A stretch of 64,000 bases of DNA from Laguncularia racemosa (taxonomy: Eukaryota > Streptophyta > Magnoliopsida > Myrtales > Combretaceae). The stretch lies in contig JBBMOL010000243.1 of assembly GCA_037954665.1 (NCBI GenBank), forward strand, positions 336,535-400,534, given 5' to 3'. Of this stretch, positions 1 through 10,965 are shown piece by piece; the first letter of the stretch is position 1, and each line of letters starts with the position of its first letter. The position numbers were made by a program, and so were the translations under genes. The notes under the pieces are model-generated. The model did not search any database, was not told where the DNA came from, and saw nothing but the letters and a program-made list of their open reading frames with translations.

Positions 1-1
1 T

Positions 2-2692
2 AGTCGTACTTATTGTGTTTTCAATAAATCATCAAAAACTATTGAAGAATCAATAAATGTTAAATTTATTGAGGATTTAAAGAATGTTGATTTTGATGAA
101 GAAAAGGACTCCAATCCTAAAGAAGAAGCTGGTTCAAAACCTAAGTTAGAAGCATCTGCTGTTAACACTCAAGGATCTAGTCGTCCAGAACCTATTTCAG
201 AGGCAAACACAAAAGGTACTTTAGAAGTTGTAAGATCTAAACAAGAAGCTTCTAGAGCTTGGAGGTACAAGTCTGCACATCCTTCTGATCAAATAATAGG
301 TAATGTTCAATCTAGTGTTAAAACAAGAGCTAATTTACAAAATCTTGAAAATCATTTTGTGTTGTTCTCTGAAATTGAACCTAGTAATATGGAAGAAGCT
401 TTAAATGATGATAATTGGATTATCTCTATGCAAGAAGAATTAAATCAATTTCAAAGAAACAATGTATGGAACTTAGTTCCTAGACCCAGAGGAAAGTCTA
501 TAATTGGAACTAAATGGGTGTTTAAAAATAAATTAGATGAAGATGGTAAAATTATAAGAAATAAAGCAAGATTAGTTGCTAAAGGTTATTCACAAGAAGA
601 AGGAATAGATTTTGATGAAACATATGCACCTGTTGCTAGACTAGAAGCAATACAGTTGATGCTTGCATATGCATCTTATAAGGATTTTAAAGTTTTTCAA
701 ATGGATGTAAAAAGTGCATTTTTAAATGGTTTTATAAAGGAAGAAGTTTATGTAAAACAACCACTTGGTTTTGAAGATCCTTTCAAATCTGATTATGTTT
801 TTAAATTAAATAAAGCGCTATATGGTTTAAAACAAGCTCCAAGAGCTTAGCATGAAAGATTGAGTATGTTTTTTATCTCTAAAGGTTTTCATAGAGGAAA
901 AGTTGACACCACTTTATTCTTGAAAACTTTTGATAATGATATCTTGGTTGTGCAAGTACATGTGGATGATATTTTTTTTGGATCTACTAAAGAATTGTTG
1001 TGTCAAGAATTTGCTGAGACCATGCAGATAGAATTTGAAATGTCAACGATGGGAGAATTGACATTCTTTTTGGGGCTTCAAATAAAACAAACAAAAGAAG
1101 GAATCTTTGTTCATCAAGAAAAATACACAAAACAAATATTGAAGAAGTTTGGATATGATGGTTGCAAAAAGGTTACAACACCTATGAGTACTTCAACAAG
1201 GTTAGACTTTGACTCAAATGGACAGAAGGTAAGTGAGAAACTTTATAGGAGCCTCATACGTTCTTGATGAGATCCATGATGAGAGCCAAGCCGGAAGAAG
1301 AAATGTGGATCCTCTTGAAGTGCCGCCTGGACCGATCACAAGAAATCGAGCGAAATGACTCAAGGAAGCACTTAACGGGTTGATAAAGGTTGTCCATGAA
1401 GCCGGAAAGGATTGGAGTAATCATGAAGTTGGAACGGATTGAAACAACCATGGGAAGACCCTTGCTTTTATACAAGTCACACCGGATACGGGATGAAGAG
1501 GGCGTGTATTTTCAAGGCACGACCGTGTAGGAATCTCAAGATTGCACAGAATCATACACGGCCAGACACACGGCTAAAAGGTACGGCCGTGTAAGGAGAC
1601 AAGAATTGGCACAGAATCATACACAGCCAAAGTATACACCGTGTATCCCTTGCCGGCCAGCATGTTCTGTTTCGTGTTTTTACGCAACTTATCTAAGCTA
1701 TGTCGTTTTGGACTTGTTTTTCACGAATTGTAACCCTAGTATAAAAGCTCTTAGGGTTTAGAACAATAAAGAATTTACATCTTTGAACATTAAACACTTT
1801 TGAGAGGCACCTCTCTTGGTTCTTTAAGAACTAATTTGAACTTATCGGATTGATTTCCGTGGCGTTCATTCCGACTTATCAATCGATCTTTCATCCCGAT
1901 TGTGGTGTCTTCATATTATACCAAGGTTCTTGCCTCGGTTATGGACAACGGGTCGCGGTTTCCACTTTAGGTGTTTGGCATTGTAGGTAACGAATTTTCG
2001 AACGTATTGGTATTGGGTTTTCGTCACGGGTTGGCGTGGTTCATATCAGTTCTTTATTGTACTTAATTGCATCAAGACCTGATATTTTGTTCAGTGTGTG
2101 TTTGTGTGCTAAATTTCAAGCTGCACCAATAGAAATTCATTTATCAACTATAAAGCGAATTTTCAAATACCTAGTTAATACTTCAAATTTGGGCATTTGG
2201 TATCCTAAAAATAAAATTTTTTATTTAATAGGATATTTTGATGCAGATTATGCTGGTTGTAAAATTGATAGAAAAAGAACATCTAGTACTTGTCAATTCC
2301 TAGGTGATAAATTAATTTCTTGGTCTTCTAAAAAACAAAATTCTGTTGCTATATCCACAGCTGAAGCTGAATATGTTTCTATTGGTAATTGCTGTGCACA
2401 AGTTTTATGGATAAAACAACAATTGAATGATTATGGAATAAATTTTAAAACTGTACCAATTAAATGTAACAACACAAGTGCAATAAATTTGACAAAAAAT
2501 CCAGTGCATCATTCTAGGTCAAAGTACATAGAAATTAGACATCATTTTATTAGAGATCATGTGCATAATGGAGATATAAATGTTGAATTTGTGCCAACCG
2601 AAAATCAATTTGCAGACATCTTTACTAAACCTCTTGAAAAGGTAAAATTTGAATTTATTAGAAATGAATTGGGAATTTGTAACCCTTTTTGA
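2..2692 (+). pseudogene. copia pol: integrase tail, RT, RNase H (split)
   Basis: Open in one frame from base 2. A charged linker leads into RT near 390 and the RT motif FQMDVKSAFLNG near 700-735. A TAG at 848-850 stands where the family has Trp, followed by the frame up to 1259. The catalytic box at 959-970 reads HVDD where YVDD is usual. RNase H continues after solo LTR S1, with Asp at 2240-2242, the AEAEY motif at 2360-2374, and the natural stop at 2690-2692. Removing S1 and one copy of its 5-bp duplication would bring the two halves back into frame. The strings CQFLGDKLISW and CCAQVLWIKQQL are typical of SIRE RNase H. The protein would copy retrotransposon RNA into cDNA in virus-like particles. 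This copy is dead as it stands. Confidence 0.87.
1265..2048 (+). repeat. solo LTR S1, CRM-like (G1) family
   Basis: It begins TGATGAGATCC and ends GGTTCATATCA, flanked by perfect 5-bp duplications GTTCT at 1260-1264 and 2049-2053. It is close to S2 at 33360-34208 and related to the G1 3' LTR. No internal region is present, so it is a solo LTR left by LTR-LTR recombination. Its first ~230 bp keep the pol C-terminal coding stretch (DPLEVPPGPITR-like), followed by a GC-rich inverted-repeat cluster at 1519-1670 built on CACGGCCGTG, a TATA box at 1740-1747 and a likely transcript start near 1770. It interrupts copia RNase H. Confidence 0.92.
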
Positions 2693-2858
2693 AAATTTTT
2701 TCCCTCTAAATTTTCAATCTTTGAAAATATTTATATATGTATAATATATATATATATTCTTTCTCTTTATCCGCTTCTCTCTTTCTTTACAAATCGTTTC
2801 TCTCTCTTTCTTTATTTTTCTGCAACCTGCTCTCTCTCTCTCTATCTTTGTGACTCCA

Positions 2859-4610
2859 ATGGTACCTAAATCCTCAGAATGTCTCAAATAGAAATCTTTC
2901 AAAACAAAACCCTCCAACAAGCCTTTAGTGATTCATGATGAATCTTCAGATTCTTTGGAAAAACCTCAAGAACCTTCAATGGAGGAGAACCTAAGTTCCC
3001 CTGACTTTGAATCTGTCATTGGTTCCAAGAACACTTCCAAAAGAAAATGGGTTTCATCGTCTTTAAAAGGAAAAGAAAAGGTTACCCAAGAAACCTCTTT
3101 GCTTGAGAAATTAGCCAAGAAGCAACCAAAACAAAGGAATGTACCAAGTCTGAAACCCGCAATCCCGAAATCTCTTAGAAGGAAGAAAAACAAGGTGTGT
3201 CCTTGTAGTTTTGTGGATTTTAATTTCTTTACAAGTAATGGGTTTTACTGGAATGAACTTTTAGAACCCATAGGATGTATGGAACTTTACTCTATTTAAG
3301 TTCTAGTTTATGGCGAGTGTGTGAAAGAATTTTATGGAAATATAAATCTTTCGGAAGGGAATGTTCTAGTTTCCAGAGTATGTGATCAAGACATTACAAT
3401 TTCTAGGGTAGATGTAATTAAATGTCTACACTTGCATGATGTAAATGATGATGTAGAGATTACAAATATGCCTAGGAATGATCTTTTTGCTGCTATTGAT
3501 GGAGGTTTACAAATGGATTATGGGAAGGAGGCAATGGTTATTGATTTTGAGTTGTTTCCTTGAATCATACACAAAATTATTGTTGAATGTATATGTCCAA
3601 GGAAGGGCAGTTCTACTTCAATGTCTATAGACCATGCTCAAATCATCTATGCAATGATTAATAGAAAGAATGTGGACATGGCTTCTAGAGTCATTGATCA
3701 AATATGGCGAAATAGAGAAAGTCTGGTATTTGGGAATGCTCTCATGCAGCTATTTGTATTTAAAGGAATTGTTTTGCCTTCTAGCTCTTCTAAACCTATT
3801 AAGTTAAAGAGGATAGGTAAAGAAGTTTTTCATCATATGTCAATATATGTTAAAGATTGTCTATGGTATGCGAATGATAGTGCACACTTTGTGCATCAAA
3901 GACATATGAAAAGAACTGTTCCTTTTGGAACTTCTTCAATAACTGTTCAAAAAGGAGGTTTAGAACCTAGTTTAGAACCTAGAATAGAGCTTGGACTAGA
4001 TTCTAGAAAGCAACCACATGATTCTGAGGCTGGAAAAAGTGGAACAAAAGAAGCTACATTCAATGTTGATCTGGAACAAATGAAGAGTATTATGCGAGAA
4101 GCCTTGAAACATGAGCTATCGGATTTAATTGAGACAACTTTGATAGATGAAATCTCGGTTCTTCAACGGTCTAATCTTAAGAGATTAGAAGCGATGGAGT
4201 TACAAGTTAAACAAACTTCTGATGCTGGTTCTGACATTAAGAAAAATTCTGAGAAAATGCTCACTAACCTCCATCACTACAGAATTCTCTATGATGAGTT
4301 TAGTGCGAGAGTCAAGCAAGATCTATCTAACAATGTGATTGCTTTTGACAAGTTTGTCTCTCAAGTAAGGAAGATAGGAGATTCAATCACTAACACTTTC
4401 AAGACTTTGGACTCCAAGACAGATAAAACATCCCAATCTGTCACAAGTCTTCTTGGAGAAATCAAGCTATTCTTATCCACTAAATTTCCAGATTATGTTT
4501 GCTCTAACACACATATCATCGACTTAGATACTTCACAAGAAAAACCTTCCTTTACCAAACCTTCCACCACTACTTCTACCTCTCGAGTTACAAGATCCAG
4601 AAAGTCTTAG
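2859..4610 (+). pseudogene. envelope-like / plant-transposon-domain ORF of the SIRE element
   Basis: One frame runs from the ATG at 2859 to the stop at 4610, broken by in-frame stops at 2889, 3297 and 3561. It lies 167 bp after pol, where SIRE elements carry their envelope-like ORF. The N-terminal part is basic and Ser/Lys-rich. The middle (about 3300-3900) resembles the domain labelled putative plant transposon protein: KEFYGN, then PRKGS, then a helical DHAQIIYAM stretch. The C-terminal third (about 4050-4500) is heptad-like and probably coiled coil. I see no clear signal peptide or strong membrane segment, so true envelope function is doubtful. The upstream region 2755-2850 is a CT-rich leader. 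Assignment rests on position and weak motif resemblance. Confidence 0.55.
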
Positions 4611-4675
4611 TTCTTAACTTAATTTCCTGTTTTGAACTTAAGTTGTGAAAGACTTCTTTTATTTTTTATACATGG

Positions 4676-4892
4676 ATTAAGGGGGAGTTATCCCTTTTGC
4701 TGTTAACAAAAAGGGGGAGAATGGTACCATAGAGAACTCAATGGTTTATTAATGGTTCTGTTGTGATGCTTTTCTGTTATGAATTCTGGTTAATTTTTCT
4801 AATGGTGTTATGAATATATGTTTACTTGAACATGAAAGTTGTTTCTATTCTGTTTATCTAATGGTGCTTTGTTATCATAAAAAGGGGGAGAA
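4676..4892 (+). promoter_or_regulatory. repeated polypurine tracts of the copia element
   Basis: Three purine tracts precede the 3' LTR: TTAAGGGGGAG near 4677-4687, AAAAAGGGGGAGAATGG near 4708-4723, and TAAAAAGGGGGAGAA at 4878-4892, directly against the LTR. The last would prime plus-strand synthesis. Several conserved PPT copies upstream of the 3' LTR are a known trait of Sireviruses. Confidence 0.65.
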
Positions 4893-6416
4893 TGTTAAGT
4901 TTTCTAATTTGATTTTGATGTTAACAAAAGAGGAATAATGTGTAACGTATGTTTGAGCTTGTTAGAAGTTGTTTAGAAGATAGTAAGTGAATTTTTCTAA
5001 ATTGGACAAAGAGACAGAAGCTTGTTCAGAACCTTCAATGGTGTTATATAGACTGCTTTTGTTCTGTCAGAAGGTATTTCAGAAGTTGTGTAATATATTC
5101 GTAATTCTCGTGTTAACCTATCAGAAGCTCTTTCAGAACCCTTGTAAAAGAGGGATGGTAGATAGATTTTATTCAGAAGCTTTTTCAGAACCTTTACAAT
5201 AGGAGGATAGTTGACAGGTTTTCTTCAGAAGCTCTTTCAGAACCTTTCATGCTTGTCACGAATTTTTCAATTTTGTTCTAATTTTTGTATCGATGGTTTT
5301 TAATAAATTTCAAGGCCTAGCTCCATGTGTCAAGAATATTTGGGTAATATATTTGATGTGTTTTACTAAAGATGGATTTTATATCATGGGGTTTTTAATT
5401 TACATAAAGTTTTTACAAGATTTTATTTAAAGATTTTATTTTATTCATGATAAAGTGAGATTGTATAAGATTTACAGGTTTTATCAAGATTTAAATCTAG
5501 ATATTTGTGCTATATTTTGGGAGATCCAGCAGTTACAAAGATAAGGATATATTTGAATTAGAAATATGGTTGTTACATGAAGATATGGTTCCACAACATA
5601 TGGGATATCAAGATAAGGTTTCATAATGTGAGGGATATCTTCAACAACCTTGATCCAAAGAATATCTCCAAAGAAGATCTCGGTCAAACTAATTTATCCA
5701 AGCTTATCCTCATCAAAATATCACGGGAATGCAGATTTTTCTCCAACAAGTTCAACTTATTTTTGAAATACAAAATTTCAAAAATAAATCTAAGCTTATC
5801 ACGTGGAACTCCATGAAAGTTACAAGATATTCTCCAGCAAAGCAACTGTTATGTCTTCTACATAAAAGGGGTGTTCAGCTGAAGAAAATAGATAACATTT
5901 TCTTTAGAATCAAGCACACGGAAAGTTCAAAGCTCATACATCTTCAAGCGCAAAAATATTCTTACACTTGTGATCCGATTTGTAGAGGAAATTTGATATT
6001 CCTCATTGTTATTGTGATTCCTTTTTTTGTATGAGGAATTGAGAGTTGTTTCATCACTGTAGTTTGAGTGATTAGCTTAGTGAAGAAGCTAGAGCAACTC
6101 AGCAGTAAGACTTCGCCTTGAAGAGGCTTATTTTGTATACTCTCAATTTTATTGATATAGTGAAACACAACCGGTAAAGACAACCAGGACCCCGGTGTGG
6201 AGCTGGAAGAGAGGACTGACGCTCGAGGCGGAACCTCTATAAATCTCTGAGTATTTTATTCTTCTCTACTCATTTTATTTATTGCACATTATTATTTTTC
6301 ATTTTTGTTGCTCAAGTCATTTGTTAGTCAAGAGACTTTGGATAATTTGCAAAAATTGAAATTTTAAGTAATTAATCAATTCACCCCCCTCTTGATTAAT
6401 CTAATTAGGACCAACA
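4893..6416 (+). repeat. 3' LTR of the copia element
   Basis: It starts TGTTAAGTTTTC right after the PPT and ends TAGGACCAACA; TG...CA ends with a CAACA terminus fit SIRE LTRs. It holds a 52-bp tandem repeat (5067-5248) and has no coding content. The matching 5' LTR is outside the window, so the boundaries rest on PPT adjacency, terminal motifs and resumption of T LTR sequence at 6417. Confidence 0.85.
5067..5248 (+). repeat. 52-bp tandem repeat in the copia LTR
   Basis: TCAGAAGCTCTTTCAGAACC recurs with starts at 5121, 5173 and 5225, exactly 52 bp apart, with a weaker unit starting at 5067. Between cores lie variable stretches including GGATGGTAGATAG and GGAGGATAGTTGACAGG. The TCAGAAG/TCAGAAC words may bind transcription factors in U3. 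Confidence 0.85.
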
Positions 6417-6678
6417 AATATTCAAAATGTTTATTAATTTTTGTTATTTATTATTTTTTAAATTTTTTCCATTTACTTTTATTTTTATTTATTTTTCCTT
6501 TTTCTTTTCTTTTTCCCTTTTTTATTATTATCTTTGTTATGTATTATATTTTTTTTAGTAAGCCTGGCTTTTTTATTATTGCTATTATTTTTCTCTTTTA
6601 TTTATTTATTTATTATTATTTTTTTCGTTTGTATATTTTTAAACAAATCTAGATAGCAGCAAAAATGAGGTGTCTACA
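6417..6678 (-). repeat. 3' LTR of T, terminal fragment
   Basis: The plus strand ends GAGGTGTCTACA; reversed this is TGTAGACACCTC, the usual start of Ogre/Tat LTRs. It aligns by eye with 53190-53455 in the 5' LTR, sharing AAACAAATCTAGAT and long T-rich runs. The rest of the LTR continues on the other side of the copia insertion, outside the window. Confidence 0.72.
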
Positions 6679-6764
6679 GTTGCTTTTCTTTGTAGTGAAG
6701 TTTGAATAAAACTTTACTACAAAGACCAAAAAGATTCGATTTTTACCTTTAATCTAGAATAACA

Positions 6765-7235
6765 TGCCTACTATTAACAAGATAGGACTTCAATATTTGC
6801 CTTCTATTGACATGGACAATCTTAAGTGTGGTGCCATTTACTAATGAGAATAGACTTAAATGGTGCTATCTATTGATAAAAATGGACTTCAAGGCTTACC
6901 ACCTACTAATGAGGATGGACTTGAATGTATTGCTAGTTACCAATGAGACTAGACTTAAAATTTTGCCATCTACTGACAAGAATGGACTTAAATGTGTCGC
7001 TAGCTACTAACAAGACTAGACTTATATATATATTGCCGTCTACTAACGAGAATGGACTTATGAGGGTGCTAACTATTGACAAGCTTGGATCTAAAGGTGC
7101 TTGCTAGCTAGTAACGAGACTAGACTTATTAGGTATGTCATCTATTGATGAGAATGGACTTACAAGTTTTGCCACCTACTAATGAGGGTGGACTCAAAGA
7201 TTTGCTAGCCATTAACAAATCTAGACTTAATTAAT
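6765..7235. repeat. minisatellite in the 3' UTR of T
   Basis: Fourteen degenerate units of 32-37 bp start near 6765, 6798, 6832, 6864, 6897, 6931, 6964, 6997, 7034, 7067, 7102, 7135, 7170 and 7203. Two types recur. Type a has TGCCATCTACTAATGAGAAT then GGACTTAAA; type b has GCTAGCTACTAACGAGAC then TAGACTTA. From 6897 they mostly alternate, giving a dimer of about 67 bp. It lies between the 3' LTR and integrase; 6679-6764 holds the PPT side of the same UTR. Confidence 0.87.
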
Positions 7236-7906
7236 AATTGCTCTTTATGTCAATCTTTTGAGGTTTTGAAAGTATTTTGAAACATGATATCTAGTAAAAA
7301 TTAATTTATCAATGAACATATCTTACCAATCTCATTGATTTCATCCTGGCGGTTAGCTCCTTACTTGTCACCCACTACTCACTCGCTTGCTAAGCTAAAA
7401 CACCCTAGCAAAATGTCGTAACCAATCTTCATGGTTATGTCTTCTATGTATGTGGTGGGATCAAATCTTCGCTTGGCCATGACCTTCGAGGTATACCGAC
7501 TCCCGAAATTGCGTTAGTCCTTTTTCTAGCAATAAAATTTCGTTAGAGAAGGCTTACGTCATAATGAAGCATTTAACCATTTATTAACTATCTAACTTCA
7601 GTTTATAGGTATTAGCTTGGTTTGTTTTTATAATGTAGTGTAGAGAATCTGAAGAAAGGGAACTTATCATTGAAGTGTATAGGCAAGGGTTGGTCAATGA
7701 CAAATCTAACGTTAATAACCACAAAGGATATTAACTTTGCTTGTAAACAATGAAAATTTTGACACAAAGAGATTAGTATCGTCAATGCTCTTATTAAGTT
7801 CGGCAAAAGATCTTATTGATTATTCATGGTAATACAACTTCACTACATCTAAGTTAATAAGGCCTCTTAGGTTTGGGCCATCTATATCAGCTAGCACTAA
7901 TGCACA
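7236..7906 (-). other. noncoding 3' UTR of T
   Basis: This stretch of about 670 bp lies between the minisatellite and the integrase end. I find no credible coding frame, only short stop-rich frames, and no other element ends. It fits the long hypervariable 3' UTR of Tat/Ogre elements. Confidence 0.5.
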
Positions 7907-7930
7907 CCCCCCCCCCCCCCCCCCCCCCCC
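7907..7930. repeat. poly-C tract, 24 bases
   Basis: An uninterrupted run of 24 C at the point where the T integrase frame ends; on the minus strand it is a G run that would read as glycines. It may be a real homopolymer or an assembly artefact. Confidence 0.9.
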
Positions 7931-9010
7931 ACTATTAGGACCTTTTTCACAACATAGGGTCCTTCATAATTTTGAGTGAATTTTCCTCTAGGATCCTGTA
8001 TATTTGGCAACACTTTCTTCAATACTAAATCTCCCTCCTTAAAGCTTCTAGGTCGTACCTTCTTATTGAATGCTCTAGCCATCCTCTATTGGTAGCATTA
8101 ACTATGACATAATGCTATAAGTCTCTTTTCATCAATCAGATTCAACTAATCAACCCTTTTCTTCACCCATTTTACTTCATCAAGTTATGTTTCTACGAGT
8201 ATCCTAAAGGATGGGATTTCCACTTCTACGGGCAACATGGCCTCAATTCCATATACCGATGAATAAGGAGTGGCTCCCATCGAGGTTCTGTATGCCATAA
8301 GGGTGAAAGATATTGCCATTTTTTCAATAATTCTCTTTATATTCTTATTGGCAGCCTCAATCGCTCCATTCATTTGAAGACTATATGGAGTTGAATTTCC
8401 ATGATTGATTCTAAATTGTTGGCATGTCTCTGTGAATAATTTATTGTTTAAGTTGATTCCTTGATTAGTAATAATGGATTTAGGTGCCCATACCTGGCAA
8501 TTATGTCCCATTTTAAGAACTTGATGACCACTTCTTTGGTCACATTGGCATATGAAGATGCTTCAACCCATTTGGTGAAATAGTTAATGGTTACCAAAAT
8601 GAACCTATGCCTGTTTGAAGCTTTTGGAGTTATTGGACCAATCATATCAATGCCCCACATAGAGAATGGCCATGAAGCCAATGATACGTGTAATTATTGA
8701 GGTGAAGTGTTGATTTTATCAGCATAAACTTAGCATAAGTGGCAATGCCTCACATGTTTAATACAGTCTATTTCCATAATCATCCAGAAGTAACCCATCC
8801 TCATGATTTTGCGGGCTAACATATATCCATTCATGTGCAACCCATAGACTCCCTCATGTACTTCTCGCATCAGGGTATCTGCTTCCTCTTCATCAACACA
8901 CCTTAATAAGGTGGTATCAAATGATTTCTTGTATAATGTGGAATCCTTGAGTAAAAAATATGTCGATAACCTTCTTAATGCCTTTCGATCTTTCTTATCC
9001 ACCTCCTCTG
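7931..9010 (-). pseudogene. T integrase
   Basis: On the minus strand the zinc-binding HHCC part lies at about 8850-8730 (LHMNGYMLARKI, then HCHLC). The core starts near 8650 with WGIDMIGPI, which carries the first catalytic Asp. The second catalytic position reads ITNQGINLNN near 8480, where the family has TDNG, so that Asp is lost. The Glu region (GAIEAANKNIKRI) is kept near 8345. The C-terminal PRSFKEGDLVLKKVLP and NYEGPYVVKK motifs near 8050-7950 are typical of Tat/Ogre integrase. At least one frameshift (about 8480) and several stops break it. Integrase would join element cDNA to host DNA. Confidence 0.87.
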
Positions 9011-9560
9011 GATTAGTGCCATTCTGAAGGAATTCCTTGATATCATGGTACTAGAGCTTTCGATCTTGACTCTCTTCAATCGCTAGGTAGAAAGTTAGTT
9101 TCTCCTCAATTTTGATCTTTAGGGGCTAAATCACTATACCATCTAAGATTTGAATCATGGATGCCAACATCACTAGAGCAACAACGAGTTGATTTTGGGT
9201 CTCAGGCACATAAGTTAAACAATTTTTTTTGAACCTTTCCATCAATTCACTAAGATGCTGGTGGTACGAAATTCATTTACTATCTTTGGTTTGGTATTCT
9301 CTTAAGGTTTAGAGAATAATTAAAGACAAGTCTCCATATACTTTTAGTTCTTAGATACCCATTTCTAACACCATTTTAAGCCCTAAGATACAAGCTTTGT
9401 ATTTTGCTATATTATTAGTATACAGGAATGTTAACTTTGTTGCTACAGGAAAATAGTTACCTTCAAGAGATATCAACATTGCCTCTATTCCACATCCGAA
9501 AACATTCGTAGCTCCATCAAAATATAACTCCCACTACTAACCCTTTGACCTTTCGTCAAT
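9011..9560 (-). pseudogene. T second (archaeal-like) RNase H
   Basis: Read on the minus strand from about 9540, a frame gives YFDGA near 9520, then TKLTF, then a KYKACILGL-like helix near 9395 and VYGDLSLII near 9345. These are landmarks of the extra RNase H between the first RNase H and integrase in Tat/Ogre elements. Stops and shifts are frequent and no long ORF survives. The domain is thought to supplement the degraded first RNase H during reverse transcription. Confidence 0.6.
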
Positions 9561-9599
9561 AGTGACCATAATTCCTTCATCTGGAAATCGAGTTTCTGA

Positions 9600-10960
9600 G
9601 ACTTCTAACATATCTTTCCTTGGATATTCTGCCAATTAGTCTGCTAAGGCTTGTCCTTTTACGGGGTTTTGATTTACATAAGTAATATTGAACTTTGAAA
9701 GTAACATCTGCCACTTGGAGATTCTTCCCATCAATGCTAGTTTTTCTGCTAGATATCGTAGTGAATCATGTTTGGTCAATGACTTGATGGAATAATACAG
9801 GGTCTATTATCGAAGTCGATGCACTTCTTACTTAGATAATATATAGGGTGCTCCCATACCAAAGCACAGCAAGTCTTTTCAACTTCCGAGTATCTCTATT
9901 CTTCTTCAGTGAACTTCTTACTTAGATAATATATAGGGCACTCCTTTCCTTCTGTCTCATCTTTTTACCTCAGCACACATCCCATGGACTTGAGGAGTAT
10001 GGTTAAATACAAGAATAAAGGCCTCTTAAGGGTAGGAATTGTCAAAACTGGAGGATTCATTAAATACCTTTTGATTTCAGAAAAAGCTTTTTCATATTTT
10101 GCATCCCGTTTTATCATGGCATTCTTCTTCAGGAGCTTGAATAAAGGATGGCACTTATCGGTAAGCTAAGATATGAACCTGGCTATGTAGTTTAACCTTC
10201 CGAATAGACCCTTTACCTCTTTAAGGGTTTGCGGGGCTAACATCTCAACAATTGCCTTTAGCTTTTCTAGGTCTACTTCGATCCCCTTCCGGCTGATAAC
10301 AAACCCTAAGAGCATCCTTGATGTTACTTTAAACATGCACTTCTCAGGATTTAGCTTTAATTGGAATTTTTAAAGCCTTTCAAACAACTTCTTGAGGACT
10401 TTCACATGATCTTCCCCTTCATGAGACTTAGCGATCATATCATCTATGTATACCTCCACCTCTTTATGCATCATGTCAATGGAATAGTGCTACCATAGCT
10501 CACTGATAAGTCACTCCCGCATTCTTCAAACTAAAAGGCATAACTTTATAGCAAAATGTTCCCCATGTAATGATGAACGTTGTTTTGGTTTTGTCGTCTT
10601 TTGACATCTTAATCTAATTGTATCCCAAAAAACTGTCCATAAAAGAGAAAAAGGGATTCTTAGTAATGTTATCTACTAAGACGTCGATGTATGGTAATAG
10701 GAAATTGTTTTCTGGCATTGCTTGGTTCAAGTCTCTGAAATTAACACAAACTCGAATTTTCCCATTTTTCTTAAGGATGGGCACTACATTTGCCACCACT
10801 TCAGATAATCCGATACCTCAATGAACTCGACTTCCAACAACTTCCTCACTTCCTGTTTGATTTTCAACAAAATGTCAAGTTAAAACCTCTTTAGCTTTTG
10901 CCTTCTTAGTTTGAAGTCAGCTTTAGTAGGTAGCTTATGAACCACCATCAAAGGATCAAG
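9600..10960 (-). pseudogene. T reverse transcriptase and first RNase H
   Basis: On the minus strand: RT palm start near 10950-10800; NVVPILKKNGKIRVCVNFRDLN near 10795-10730; catalytic box VYIDDM near 10455-10438; KLNPEKCMF near 10350; then the connection domain LKEVKGLFGRLNYIARF near 10225-10180 and RNase H remnants with PIYYLSKKF near 9950. Both the RT catalytic Asp pair and the LN/PEKC landmarks remain, but the frame is broken many times. A 32-bp stretch around CTTCTTACTTAGATAAT occurs at 9822 and again at 9912, a local 90-bp duplication inside RNase H. RT continues on the far side of S5 at 11656-11750. Confidence 0.75.
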
Positions 10961-10965
10961 CCTTG

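Larger units (their letters stand above)
1..6416 (+). mobile_element. SIRE-type Ty1/copia retrotransposon, 3' part
   Basis: The 5' end lies outside the window. Visible in order are the integrase tail and linker, RT and RNase H of pol, an extra envelope-like ORF, repeated polypurine tracts and a 3' LTR. An extra ORF after RNase H, repeated AAAAAGGGGGAGAATG tracts and a long LTR ending in CAACA are typical of the SIRE lineage. The element sits inside the 3' LTR of Tat/Ogre element T, whose LTR sequence resumes at 6417. The five bases after the LTR are AATAT, but the matching 5' duplication is outside the window. It is decayed: one stop in RT, a solo LTR in RNase H, and three stops in the envelope-like ORF. 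Confidence 0.85.

Noticed and set aside
5067..5248. CRISPR-like regular repeats
   Set aside because: Only four degenerate units in a plant LTR, with no unique spacers or cas genes. The minisatellite at 6765-7235 is likewise contiguous tandem repeats.
5577..6034. Two plus-strand ORFs of 79 and 101 residues
   Set aside because: Inside the copia LTR, without domains; chance frames.
6392..6652. Hydrophobic 86-residue ORF that looks like a membrane protein
   Set aside because: Translation of a T-rich LTR stretch (Phe/Leu/Ile from poly-T); a similar ORF at 53218-53433 comes from the other copy of the same LTR.
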